DNA from: Holophagaceae bacterium
GTDB taxonomy: Bacteria; Acidobacteriota; Holophagae; Holophagales; Holophagaceae
Reading direction: 5' to 3'
Assembly (NCBI GenBank): GCA_021286765.1
Contig: JAJTBS010000001.1
Location: forward strand, 310,001 to 374,000
DNA length: 64,000 nt
The notes beneath the pieces were generated by a model. That model was not told the origin of the DNA and made no database searches. It saw only the letters and a list, made by a program, of their open reading frames with translations. Positions 25,972 to 33,662 of the stretch are shown one piece after another. A program made the position numbers and the translations under genes. Within the stretch, counting starts at the first letter, position 1. Each line of letters starts with the position of its first letter.

Positions 25972-27785
25972 GAATCCACCTCCGGAATCGAAGCGTTCGG
26001 ATCATCGCCACCGCCCTTGGGGGGCGGGGCCTTCAGCAGTCGGGGCGCAAGCATGAGCGTGGCGCCGAAGCACATGAACCCCAGGAAGAGGGTCAGGGGC
26101 CGGCCCACGGCCAGGTCTTCGAACAGGAACTTCAGGGCGGTGACGATGAGCACGGGATAAACCAGCCAGCGCAGTTCGAGGATGGGCATCCGGCGGCCGA
26201 ACCAGGCCATGGCGATGGCCAGCAGCGACAGGGTCCCGGTGCGCAGCGCCGCGAGCAGGTCGGCCTGCGGGGCTCCGGATGAGAGGGTGGCACCGAGAAC
26301 CCGGACGACCAGGGCGCCCCCACCGATGGCGGCGACTGCGCCCAGGCCCAGGATCAGCGGCCGCAGGCGCTGGGTGGCGGCATCCGCGGGACGGCGCAGC
26401 AGGAACCAGGCGACCGAGCCGGCCAAGAACCCCAGGCAGAGAAGACCCGGAAGGGGGAGTGCGGCGCCGGCGCCACCGGCCACAAAGAAGGCGCGGAGGG
26501 ACCAGCCGAGCAGCCCGGAGGTCGCCGCGCCAACCAGGAGGAAGATGCCGCTCTGGACGAACAGCACGGTCCGTTCCATGCGAAGGCCGGCCATCATCAT
26601 GCCCATGCCGAGAGCCGCAGTCAGAGGCCCGAAAACGGGCTGCGGCAGCACGATCGCGCCGCCCAGCAGCAGCAGGATGAGGGCCAGGAAGGTGAAGAAA
26701 TTGAAGTTCGCCCGGGTTTCCTCGTGGTCCTCCGCGAAGCGGAGGGCCGTCGCGTAGCAGCCCAGGCCCGCCGCGGAGGCGCCGGCTCCCAGGATCCCGG
26801 CTCCCGAACCCGTGGCGAGGGCCACGCGGAAGGCGCCGCCGAACCCCACGAGCAGGACGAGGAGGGTCTGGATCTTCTCGAAGGCGTTCACCACCCGCTG
26901 CTGCTGGAGCATCCGGACGGCGAAGCTGCCGATGTAGAGCACGGCGAGGGCCAGGGCGAAGGCCATGGCGCGTCCGGCGGAAATGCCCCGGTAGGCCTCG
27001 GGCACTCCGCCGGGCCAGGCGGCCAGGGAGGTGAGGATCAGCACGCCAAGGTTGGCGGCCAGGGCCGTGGGCCAGCGCAGGCCGTGCCAGCGGCGGCCGT
27101 AGGTGACCCAGAGCGTTCCGACGCCAAGCGCGAGGAAGACCAGCAGGAAGGGTTCGATGGTCCGCCGGCCGGACATCACCGCGAAGCCCGAGCCCAGGGA
27201 GGCGAGGGTGGCCAGCCAGATGATGGGCTGCAGGCTCCGGCGCCAGGCCACGGCGCCATGCAGGCCGGTGACGGCCAGGAGGAGGAAGGCCGCCAGACCC
27301 GGCTCAAGGATGCCGAAGCGGGCCGTGGATTCCACCAGCAGCGGATAGGCGATGAGGATGGAGGCCAGGGCGTGGAAGGCGGAATCCAGCGAGTGCCTGG
27401 CGCGATCTGCCAGAACCGCCCAGGTGATGGCGAAGGCGAGGCCCAGCGCCACGCCCCAGCCGCGGTGGATGGTGCCTGCATCCACCAGGGCCCGGATGAA
27501 GGTCGCCCCACCCAGGATGAGACAGGTCCTGCCGATGAGACCCATGAGGCGGATGGGGTTGGGGAGATCCGCGGTGGCTGGCGGCGCCGCGACCACGGGA
27601 CCGGGGCCCTCGGTGGCAACCACCGCTGCGGGAACCGTCCCCCCTGGTGCCCGGCCCTCCAGGACGGCCACCCGGGCCTCCAGGCGGCTCACGGTCTCCG
27701 CCAGGCCGGCGAGGCGCCGTTCCAGGGCGCTGGACAAGCCTTCGGCCTGATCGCGCTCCGGAGGGAAGACCTCGGCCGTGGACAT
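25968..27785 (-). CDS. DUF2339-type polytopic membrane protein
   Basis: 605 aa. A short N-terminal coiled coil (about 15-45, LAETVSRLEARVAVLEGR) is followed by an Ala/Pro-rich linker and then some 16-18 hydrophobic helices to the C terminus. This architecture is that of DUF2339 proteins, whose function is unknown. It is the first gene of the redox operon and overlaps the cytochrome gene by 4 nt. Whether it is part of the electron-transfer complex or only cotranscribed cannot be judged. Confidence 0.8.
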   Translation of the reverse strand: MSTAEVFPPERDQAEGLSSALERRLAGLAETVSRLEARVAVLEGRAPGGTVPAAVVATEGPGPVVAAPPATADLPNPIRLMGLIGRTCLILGGATFIRALVDAGTIHRGWGVALGLAFAITWAVLADRARHSLDSAFHALASILIAYPLLVESTARFGILEPGLAAFLLLAVTGLHGAVAWRRSLQPIIWLATLASLGSGFAVMSGRRTIEPFLLVFLALGVGTLWVTYGRRWHGLRWPTALAANLGVLILTSLAAWPGGVPEAYRGISAGRAMAFALALAVLYIGSFAVRMLQQQRVVNAFEKIQTLLVLLVGFGGAFRVALATGSGAGILGAGASAAGLGCYATALRFAEDHEETRANFNFFTFLALILLLLGGAIVLPQPVFGPLTAALGMGMMMAGLRMERTVLFVQSGIFLLVGAATSGLLGWSLRAFFVAGGAGAALPLPGLLCLGFLAGSVAWFLLRRPADAATQRLRPLILGLGAVAAIGGGALVVRVLGATLSSGAPQADLLAALRTGTLSLLAIAMAWFGRRMPILELRWLVYPVLIVTALKFLFEDLAVGRPLTLFLGFMCFGATLMLAPRLLKAPPPKGGGDDPNASIPEVDS

Positions 27786-27874
27786 GGACGGAACCTCTGG
27801 GAGGAGGTGGTGGGAACTGGATTTAGGAATGTGTTGTCCTCATGCCACGCCTCGGCAAGGGGGGCGTCAAGCGA

Positions 27875-27904
27875 AATATGGACATTCCAAATGGTTCATA
27901 ACAA
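27875..27904 (-). promoter_or_regulatory. Candidate promoter for the DUF2339/cytochrome operon
   Basis: On the minus strand TTGTTA (27904-27899), an 18-nt spacer and CATATT (27880-27875) each match the consensus in 4/6 positions. It lies in an unusually AT-rich stretch (about 27870-27935), with a predicted start near 27868 and a leader of about 80 nt. Confidence 0.35.
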
Positions 27905-27983
27905 AAACAATGAATGTTGTTAGGACATAAATGACTTCGGCATCCTAGAGTAGCGTTGGAGATTCTATGAGAAAACCGGTGGT

Positions 27984-28026
27984 GGCACATGCCAGGCGGG
28001 TTCGGAGGCCGCGCCTGGCATGTGCC
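27984..28026 (-). terminator. Strong 15-bp hairpin after the FAD oxidase gene
   Basis: Perfect 15-bp arms (27984-27998 and 28012-28026) enclose a 13-nt loop, 22 nt downstream of the FAD amine oxidase stop on the minus strand. Reading on, a TTTT occurs about 9 nt after the stem, so it may act as a weak intrinsic terminator. It separates the FAD oxidase cluster from the DUF2339 operon. Confidence 0.5.
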
Positions 28027-28048
28027 GGACATCACAGCGAGGTGCCGG

Positions 28049-29656
28049 CTAGCGCCAAGTCGCTCCAGGACGGCCGAGCGCCGCGAGCACTTCCTCCGCC
28101 GCCCGGAGCCCGTGGTCCTGGGCCTCCTCGAAGAGGGAGAAGCCACTGAGTTCGGTGTGGGCGAAGTGGATGGCGCCGAAGGGGCGGGCCAGCGCCAGGA
28201 AGTCGGAATCCCAGAGCTGGCCGGGGGCGGGGCGGACCATGGCATGGCCCCAGCGCATGACGTCAAGGCGGGCCACCAGTCCTTCAAGATCGGGATGGGC
28301 CGGCCGGAGGTCGGCCATCACCATGCGGGCGCAGGCCGGCCAGTCCAAGGCCAGCATCCGCGCCCGCTCGGCTTCGCAGTCGGCACCCGAGAACGGCCGG
28401 TACCAGGTCCATACCGTGGGGCCGTGGTCCCGCAGGCTCTGGTGGGTCGCCACCACGTAGCCCAGGGCCTCGCTGTCGCGCAGCACGTTGTCCCAGGCCA
28501 GGGGGAAGGTCGGCTCCTGGGGCCGGGCCCGCAGGGTGAGATTGGCCACCAGCCAGGGCGCGTTGTGGATGCGGGAGGTGGCGGGACGCGCGGCTCCGAG
28601 GCCCTCAATGGCGTGCCGGGCCACATGCTGGGGACCCGAGAAGATGACGCGCTTCGCCAGCCAGCCCACGGGGCGCTGCTGCGCGGCATCCCAGGCGGTG
28701 ACGCGGAGGCCCTCGCGGACCGCGCGGATCGAGGTGGCCATCACGCCACACCGGAGCCGGTCCCCGCTGGCCTTGCGCAGGTGGTTGACGAGGAAACCGT
28801 TGCCTTCGGGCCAGGTCAGCAGGGGGCGCGAGTCCTCGCCGGGCCCCTGCTTGCGGGCGGCGAAGTAGAAGAGTCCGGCCCAGGCGCTGGTGGTCTCCAG
28901 GCGGGAGCCATAGTCGTCCCGGCAGGCGTAGTCCAGCAGCCAGCGCAGGCGCGGCGAGCTGAACCCGTGGTCGTCCAGCCAGGCGGCGAAGGAGAGGCCG
29001 TCCAGGGCGCGGGCCTCCGGGGCGTCGGAACAGCGTGAGCGGGGAATGCTGAAGGCGGGGCGCCCCTTGGCATCCTTGAAGGCGGCCCAGCGGTCCACCT
29101 CCTGGAAGAAGGCGTGGTACTGGCGCTCGTCCTCGGCACTGGCCCCGGCCCGCAGGTAGAGGCCCTCCCACCACTGGCCGTAGGCGAAGACCCGCTCCTC
29201 CGGCGCCCGCACCGTGGCCTCCTCCGCGAAGACCGGATCGCCCTTCGCGTCGAAGCCCTCCAACACGCCGCACTCCTTCAGCAGGCGCAGCACCGCCCGG
29301 TTGCCCCGGTCGGGGACGGGCAGGTAGTGGGCGGCCCAGGGAAAGGCGCTGACGTGGTTGCGTCCAGAGCGCGAGGTCCCGCCCGGCTCCGGTTCCATCT
29401 CCAGCACGCGGAAGTCATCCAGGCCGCCGCCAGCCAGCCGCCAGGCGGCGCTGAGCCCAGCCACCCCGCCCCCCACGATGAGGGCCGACACGGGTTCGAA
29501 GCGTTCGGGATCGGGAACGGCCTGGCCGCGGAACCGGTGCCCCAGGGCGAGGTCCGGTCCCACCAGCTCGCCTTGGAAGGGAAACTCGGGCTTCTTCCGG
29601 CACGCGAGGGGCAGGGCGGAAGCCGCCGTGGCCGCGAGAAAGTCGCGGCGCCTCAT
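28049..29656 (-). CDS. Tat-exported FAD-dependent amine oxidase-like lipoprotein
   Basis: 535 aa. The N terminus MRRRDFLAATAASALPLAC is a Tat signal ending in a lipobox-like LPLAC (C19), so the protein is probably anchored outside the cytoplasm. The dinucleotide-binding motif is ALIVGGGVAGLSAAW (about 58-72), followed by an acidic ribose-binding residue in VLEMEPEPGG. The C-terminal GAIHFAHTELSGF resembles the FAD-proximal end of flavin amine oxidases. It begins 10 nt after the spermidine-synthase-like gene. A polyamine-like or aminopropylated substrate is suggested by that context only. Confidence 0.82.
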   Translation of the reverse strand: MRRRDFLAATAASALPLACRKKPEFPFQGELVGPDLALGHRFRGQAVPDPERFEPVSALIVGGGVAGLSAAWRLAGGGLDDFRVLEMEPEPGGTSRSGRNHVSAFPWAAHYLPVPDRGNRAVLRLLKECGVLEGFDAKGDPVFAEEATVRAPEERVFAYGQWWEGLYLRAGASAEDERQYHAFFQEVDRWAAFKDAKGRPAFSIPRSRCSDAPEARALDGLSFAAWLDDHGFSSPRLRWLLDYACRDDYGSRLETTSAWAGLFYFAARKQGPGEDSRPLLTWPEGNGFLVNHLRKASGDRLRCGVMATSIRAVREGLRVTAWDAAQQRPVGWLAKRVIFSGPQHVARHAIEGLGAARPATSRIHNAPWLVANLTLRARPQEPTFPLAWDNVLRDSEALGYVVATHQSLRDHGPTVWTWYRPFSGADCEAERARMLALDWPACARMVMADLRPAHPDLEGLVARLDVMRWGHAMVRPAPGQLWDSDFLALARPFGAIHFAHTELSGFSLFEEAQDHGLRAAEEVLAALGRPGATWR

Positions 29657-29666
29657 GACCGGGGGC

Positions 29667-31217
29667 TCAGGACCATCGCCGCCACTCCCGGGTGTAGAGG
29701 TGGACCAGCACCTGGTTGTCCAGGCGGTTCACCTCCACGGGGACGCGGTCCATGTCCTTGGGGAAGGCGAACATGGCGGCGGTGGCCTCGTCGGACAGGT
29801 GGCGCAGGCCCGGCAGCACGCGGGTGGGCGGGGCGAAGTCGCGCTTCGAAGCCAGGGCGAAGCCCCACACGCCGAAGGAGGGGACGGCCAGATGGAAGGG
29901 GCGCACCTTCAGGCCCGAAGCTTCCATGGTGGCGGCGATGCACCAGAAGGACTGCCGCGCCATCAGGGGCGAAGTGCTCTGCACGGTGATCATGGCGTCA
30001 TCGGTGAGGCGGCGCTGGAGCAGGCGGTAGAAGCGCGAGGTGTAGAGCTTGCCCAGGGCATAGGTGTTGGGGTCGGGAAAGTCCACGTAGGCCAGGTCGA
30101 AGGGGCCTCCGGTGCTCTCCTGCAGCCAAACCATGGCATCGGCGTTGACCACCTTCACCCGGGGATCGTCCAGGGCCGCGCCGTTGAGCTGGCGCACCAT
30201 GGGCTGGCGGCGTGCCATGTCTGTCATGGCCGGGTCCAGGTCCACCAGCACCACCTCCTGGACGGAGGGATGCTTCAGCACTTCCCGCACGGCGAGGCCG
30301 TCGCCGCCGCCGCAGATGAGCACGCGCCTGGCATCGGGCCGCACGCCGAAGGCGGGATGCACCAGGGCCTCGTGGTAGCGGTACTCGTCGGCGCTGGAGA
30401 ACTGCAGGTTGCCGTTGAGGAAGAGCTGGAAGCTGCCGCGGCCCCGGGTGAGCACGATGCGCTGGTAGGCGCTATCCCTGGCGTAGACGATCTCGTCCGC
30501 GAAGATCTCCTCCTCCACGGCCAGGGTGAACTTCCCGGCGAAGGCCAAGCCCACGGCCAGCAGGGCCATGACGGCCAGGCAGCGCAGGCGGATCATGCGC
30601 GTGGGGCCCAGCTGGGACTGCAGCAGGTGGGTGGACCAGAGGCCCACGCCGGCGTTCAGCAGGCCGAAGAGCAGGCTGGTGCGCACCAGGCCCAGCTTGG
30701 GCATGAGCAGCAGGGGGAAGAGCAGGGAGGCGAAGAGGGCGCCGATGTAGTCCAGGGTGAGCACGCCGGCCACCAGGTCCTTGAAGCGAACCTGGTCCTT
30801 GAGGATGCGCATGAGGATGGGGATCTCCAGGCCCACCAGGGTGCCCACGGCCACCACGGTGCCGTAGAGCACCACGCGGAAGGCATGGGTGTGGGCGAAG
30901 GCCTGGAAGAGGATGGGCGCCGAGAAGCCGCCCACCAGGGCCACCGCCAGCTCCAGGTCCACGAAGCGCCGGGCCAGGCCGCGGTGCAGGAACTTCGACA
31001 GCCAGGAGCCCAGCCCCATGGCGCTGAGATAGACGCCGATGACCGTGGAGAACTGCGTGACCGAATCGCCCAGCAGGTAGCTCGACAGCGTTCCCGCCAC
31101 CAGTTCGTAGATCAGCCCGCAGCTCGCGATGAGCAGCACGCTGAGGAAGAGGAGGGGGGCCTTCAGGGTGGGCTGATCGGCGGGAGCTCCAGCCTCCGGT
31201 TGCGTCGAATCATCCAT
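29667..31217 (-). CDS. Membrane-embedded spermidine synthase-like aminopropyltransferase
   Basis: 516 aa. Residues about 20-225 form some seven hydrophobic helices. Residues 240-500 are a spermidine synthase (SpeE) fold with the AdoMet/decarboxylated-AdoMet motif VLICGGGDG near 300, the acidic VLVDLDPAM ribose ligand and the YVDFPDPNT loop. Soluble SpeE lacks the membrane half. The start overlaps the DUF350 gene by 8 nt. In other bacteria this membrane-fused form travels with DUF350 and DUF4178 genes; the acceptor of the aminopropyl group is unknown. No AdoMet decarboxylase is encoded nearby. Confidence 0.88.
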   Translation of the reverse strand: MDDSTQPEAGAPADQPTLKAPLLFLSVLLIASCGLIYELVAGTLSSYLLGDSVTQFSTVIGVYLSAMGLGSWLSKFLHRGLARRFVDLELAVALVGGFSAPILFQAFAHTHAFRVVLYGTVVAVGTLVGLEIPILMRILKDQVRFKDLVAGVLTLDYIGALFASLLFPLLLMPKLGLVRTSLLFGLLNAGVGLWSTHLLQSQLGPTRMIRLRCLAVMALLAVGLAFAGKFTLAVEEEIFADEIVYARDSAYQRIVLTRGRGSFQLFLNGNLQFSSADEYRYHEALVHPAFGVRPDARRVLICGGGDGLAVREVLKHPSVQEVVLVDLDPAMTDMARRQPMVRQLNGAALDDPRVKVVNADAMVWLQESTGGPFDLAYVDFPDPNTYALGKLYTSRFYRLLQRRLTDDAMITVQSTSPLMARQSFWCIAATMEASGLKVRPFHLAVPSFGVWGFALASKRDFAPPTRVLPGLRHLSDEATAAMFAFPKDMDRVPVEVNRLDNQVLVHLYTREWRRWS

Positions 31218-31428
31218 GGATCGCGGCGGCGATGATGATGCTGATGCCCAGGATGAGGCAGCCCAGGACGATGCCGAGAGCGATGTTCTGGTCGTCCTCC
31301 ATCTCCTTGCGCAGGGAGAAGGGGAGGACCTTCACCAGGAAGAGCCAGACCAGGCCCAGGATGACCAGGCCCAGGGCGGAGAAGACGGCGGCGACGAGGA
31401 GCTGGTGGAGCATCTGGTTCGTGATCAT
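31210..31428 (-). CDS. DUF350 small membrane protein
   Basis: 72 aa. Two hydrophobic helices (about 8-32 and 47-70) flank the charged loop LRKEMEDDQNIALG; the acidic residues leading into the second helix are typical of DUF350 (YjfL-like). The ATG at 31428 lies 6 nt from GGAGG; a GTG at 31431, overlapping the previous stop, is possible but only 3 nt from it. It is flanked by the small TTG-start gene and the spermidine-synthase-like gene, with overlaps on the downstream side. Confidence 0.85.
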   Translation of the reverse strand: MITNQMLHQLLVAAVFSALGLVILGLVWLFLVKVLPFSLRKEMEDDQNIALGIVLGCLILGISIIIAAAIHG

Positions 31429-31610
31429 CACTTACCTCCGTGGAAGCCGTTGTTGTGCAGGAAGGTGCGGTAGGCGCCGGGCGTCTGGCGCACGCTGGGC
31501 GGGAGATCAGCCCGGCGGCGCTGGCCGAAGAACTCCCGGCCGAAGAAGCCGTTGGCGACCAGGAGGCTGAAGCCGCCGCCGAGGAAGAGCAGGTAGAGGA
31601 TCCGTATCAA
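31428..31610 (-). CDS. Small membrane protein of the DUF4178/DUF350 cluster
   Basis: 60 aa from a TTG at 31610 that overlaps the DUF4178 stop (TTGA) and has GGAGG 6 nt upstream. One N-terminal hydrophobic helix (ILYLLFLGGGFSLLVANGFF) is followed by a basic, aromatic tail (RRRADLPPSVRQTPGAYRTF). The stop overlaps the DUF350 region by up to 4 nt. I know no named family. Its preservation between overlapping partners argues for a real role in the same assembly. Confidence 0.72.
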   Translation of the reverse strand: MIRILYLLFLGGGFSLLVANGFFGREFFGQRRRADLPPSVRQTPGAYRTFLHNNGFHGGK

Positions 31611-33637
31611 TCGTCACCTCCGCTGGAAGACGCCGCCGTGCCATACATGCTCTCCTGCCAGCGCCGGCCCTCGAAGGCGGCCACTTGGAACACCAGGATC
31701 AGAGGCACCACGAGGATGGCCAGCAGGGCGAGCCCGGGATAGAGCCAGCGCATGACGCCCTGGCGCAGCTGCACATCGATGACCCCCACGGGCGGGAACT
31801 TCCCGTCCCATTGGGGGGCCAGGCGCAGCACATAGGTTCCAGCGGGCACGGCGCTGAGGAAGACCGTGTTCGTCTGGCCGCCCTCGGCCCAGGATTCGCC
31901 GCCGTCCACGCCATGGTAGAAGCTGCTCTCCAGGAGGAAGAACTCGGCCACGCCCGTGGTCTCGCTCACCAGAGCGCCCTCCAGGGCGATCCAGCTGTTG
32001 TTGACCGGGGCGCTGAGGGTGACGGCCAGGTTGCGGCGGCCGTCCTTGATCTCGATGGGGCCGGAGAAGTAGACGGGTTCCTGCGCCTCGGCCGCCGGCG
32101 CGTCCGGCGAACCGGGCGCGCCGGGGCGCCGCACGGGAATGCCCTTGCGCACAGCTTCCGCCGCCTCCTTCCGGAGCCCGGGCGCCAGCTCGTAGAGGTC
32201 CAGCCGCTTCTTGAACAGCTCCACGTTGCGGTGGGTGGCGGATTCGACCATGACGAGGGCCAGCAGCAGACCCAGGGCGCCCACGATCCAGAGGGCCGAC
32301 TTGGAGAGTGTCACCTTGTGGGGATTGGGCTGGAAGGACGAGATGCCGCGGGGCGCCGCTGGCGTGTCCTTGAGCTTGAAGGCGGCCCAGACTGCTGCTG
32401 GATCGAGGTAGGTGGAGAGGCTCCAGTTCACCTCTTCGCCACCACCCTTGTGCCCTTGTCGCTCGCGGGTGAGGCTGCGGGGCGGGGCGATGAACTCGGC
32501 CACCTGCACCCGCTCGCCCTGCTCCACGGTCCAATAGAACTCGCCCCAGACGCCTTCGACCACCGCCTCGACATCCTGGAACCGCCGCCAGTTCATGCCG
32601 AGCGCCTGGAGGTTCTTCTGCCCATCGCGCACCTGGGGGACCTCGCCAGGGGGCAGGGCCACCGCCAGGCTCCAGTGGCCATCGCTCTCCACCAGCCACT
32701 TGAAGCCGTGCTGGGAGTCGAGGAGCAGGTACTCCATCCAGGGGTAGGCGAGGCCATCCACGGTGCAGCTGCGGCGCAGCTGGCCGATGCAGGTGACCTT
32801 CTCGCCGCTCAGCACACCCTCGGAACCCAGGGGGATGACCACCGCCTGGTGGGGCTGCTTGAGGCTCTTCAGGAAGGCCAGCTTCCCGTTCTCCGCCGAG
32901 AGCAGGCTGCCGCAGCTGGGGCAGCCCACCCGCTGGGTCTGGTCCGGCGCATGCAGGGCCAGGGCCCCACCGCACGTGGGGCAGTTGAGGTTCTGAGTGC
33001 CGATCTTGGCGGGTTTCCGCAGGCCACCCTTGATCCCCAGGTCGGCCAGGGGCGTCTCGCGGCCCAGGAAGAAGAGGGGTGGCTCCTCGCTGTAGTCCAG
33101 GGTGGCGAAGGCGCCGTTGCGGCCGGAGAGGTCCGCGAAGCGATAGGTGGCGCCCGGTTCCACGGCCCAGGGGATCTCGCCCTCGGCGCTGTGGAAGGTG
33201 GCTTCGCTGACCTCGCCCACGGTCCAGAGGCCGTCGGGACCCAGGTCCGCCAGGCCGCCAGCCTGGAGGCTGCCGACCGCGGGAAGCGCGCCATGCGGGT
33301 TCTGGGTGAAGGTGAGGTAGAAGCGACCCTGGGCCTCGGCGAGCCAGCCCCAGCGGCCGTCATCCAGGGCCAGGTACCATTCGTTCCACACGCCTCCGAG
33401 GGGATGCTTGAGCTGGACGCGCCCGGCCAGGGTGAAGGACCGGCCCGCATGGGTTCCGGACGCGCCCAGGCCCAGCGGGGAGCCGGTATCCACCAGGTCG
33501 GCCACCTTGCCGATCAGCTCGGGATCGCGGTCCTTGCGGGCCGCGAGGGCCTTGCAGTAGGTGCAGACCGCCACCATGGTCCCGGGCCGGAAGCTCAGGG
33601 CGGCACCGCAGCTGGGGCAGGAGGCGAGGATGCTCAT
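31607..33637 (-). CDS. DUF4178 protein with two zinc ribbons and C-terminal membrane anchors
   Basis: 676 aa. A zinc ribbon opens the protein (C7-C10, C25-C28), followed by a DUF4178 unit (about 45-190) with W-x-E-W-Y and GWLAEAQG segments. A second ribbon (CPTCGG...CPSCGS, about 215-240) and second DUF4178-like unit (about 265-400, with WMEYLLLD and FKWLVESDG) follow. A TM helix at about 450-470, an exported Pro/Ala-rich and beta-type region, and a last TM (about 635-660) complete it. The duplication is internal. It is probably a membrane scaffold in the aminopropyltransferase cluster; no catalytic residues are recognisable. Confidence 0.83.
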   Translation of the reverse strand: MSILASCPSCGAALSFRPGTMVAVCTYCKALAARKDRDPELIGKVADLVDTGSPLGLGASGTHAGRSFTLAGRVQLKHPLGGVWNEWYLALDDGRWGWLAEAQGRFYLTFTQNPHGALPAVGSLQAGGLADLGPDGLWTVGEVSEATFHSAEGEIPWAVEPGATYRFADLSGRNGAFATLDYSEEPPLFFLGRETPLADLGIKGGLRKPAKIGTQNLNCPTCGGALALHAPDQTQRVGCPSCGSLLSAENGKLAFLKSLKQPHQAVVIPLGSEGVLSGEKVTCIGQLRRSCTVDGLAYPWMEYLLLDSQHGFKWLVESDGHWSLAVALPPGEVPQVRDGQKNLQALGMNWRRFQDVEAVVEGVWGEFYWTVEQGERVQVAEFIAPPRSLTRERQGHKGGGEEVNWSLSTYLDPAAVWAAFKLKDTPAAPRGISSFQPNPHKVTLSKSALWIVGALGLLLALVMVESATHRNVELFKKRLDLYELAPGLRKEAAEAVRKGIPVRRPGAPGSPDAPAAEAQEPVYFSGPIEIKDGRRNLAVTLSAPVNNSWIALEGALVSETTGVAEFFLLESSFYHGVDGGESWAEGGQTNTVFLSAVPAGTYVLRLAPQWDGKFPPVGVIDVQLRQGVMRWLYPGLALLAILVVPLILVFQVAAFEGRRWQESMYGTAASSSGGDD

Positions 33638-33662
33638 GGAGTGGGGTGATTATGCAGGGGCG

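Noticed and set aside
27900-27925. Short palindrome AACAA-N6-TTGTT in the AT-rich gap as a CRP-type site
   Set aside because: It lacks the TGTGA/TCACA core and FNR half-sites; such short AT palindromes are expected in this region.
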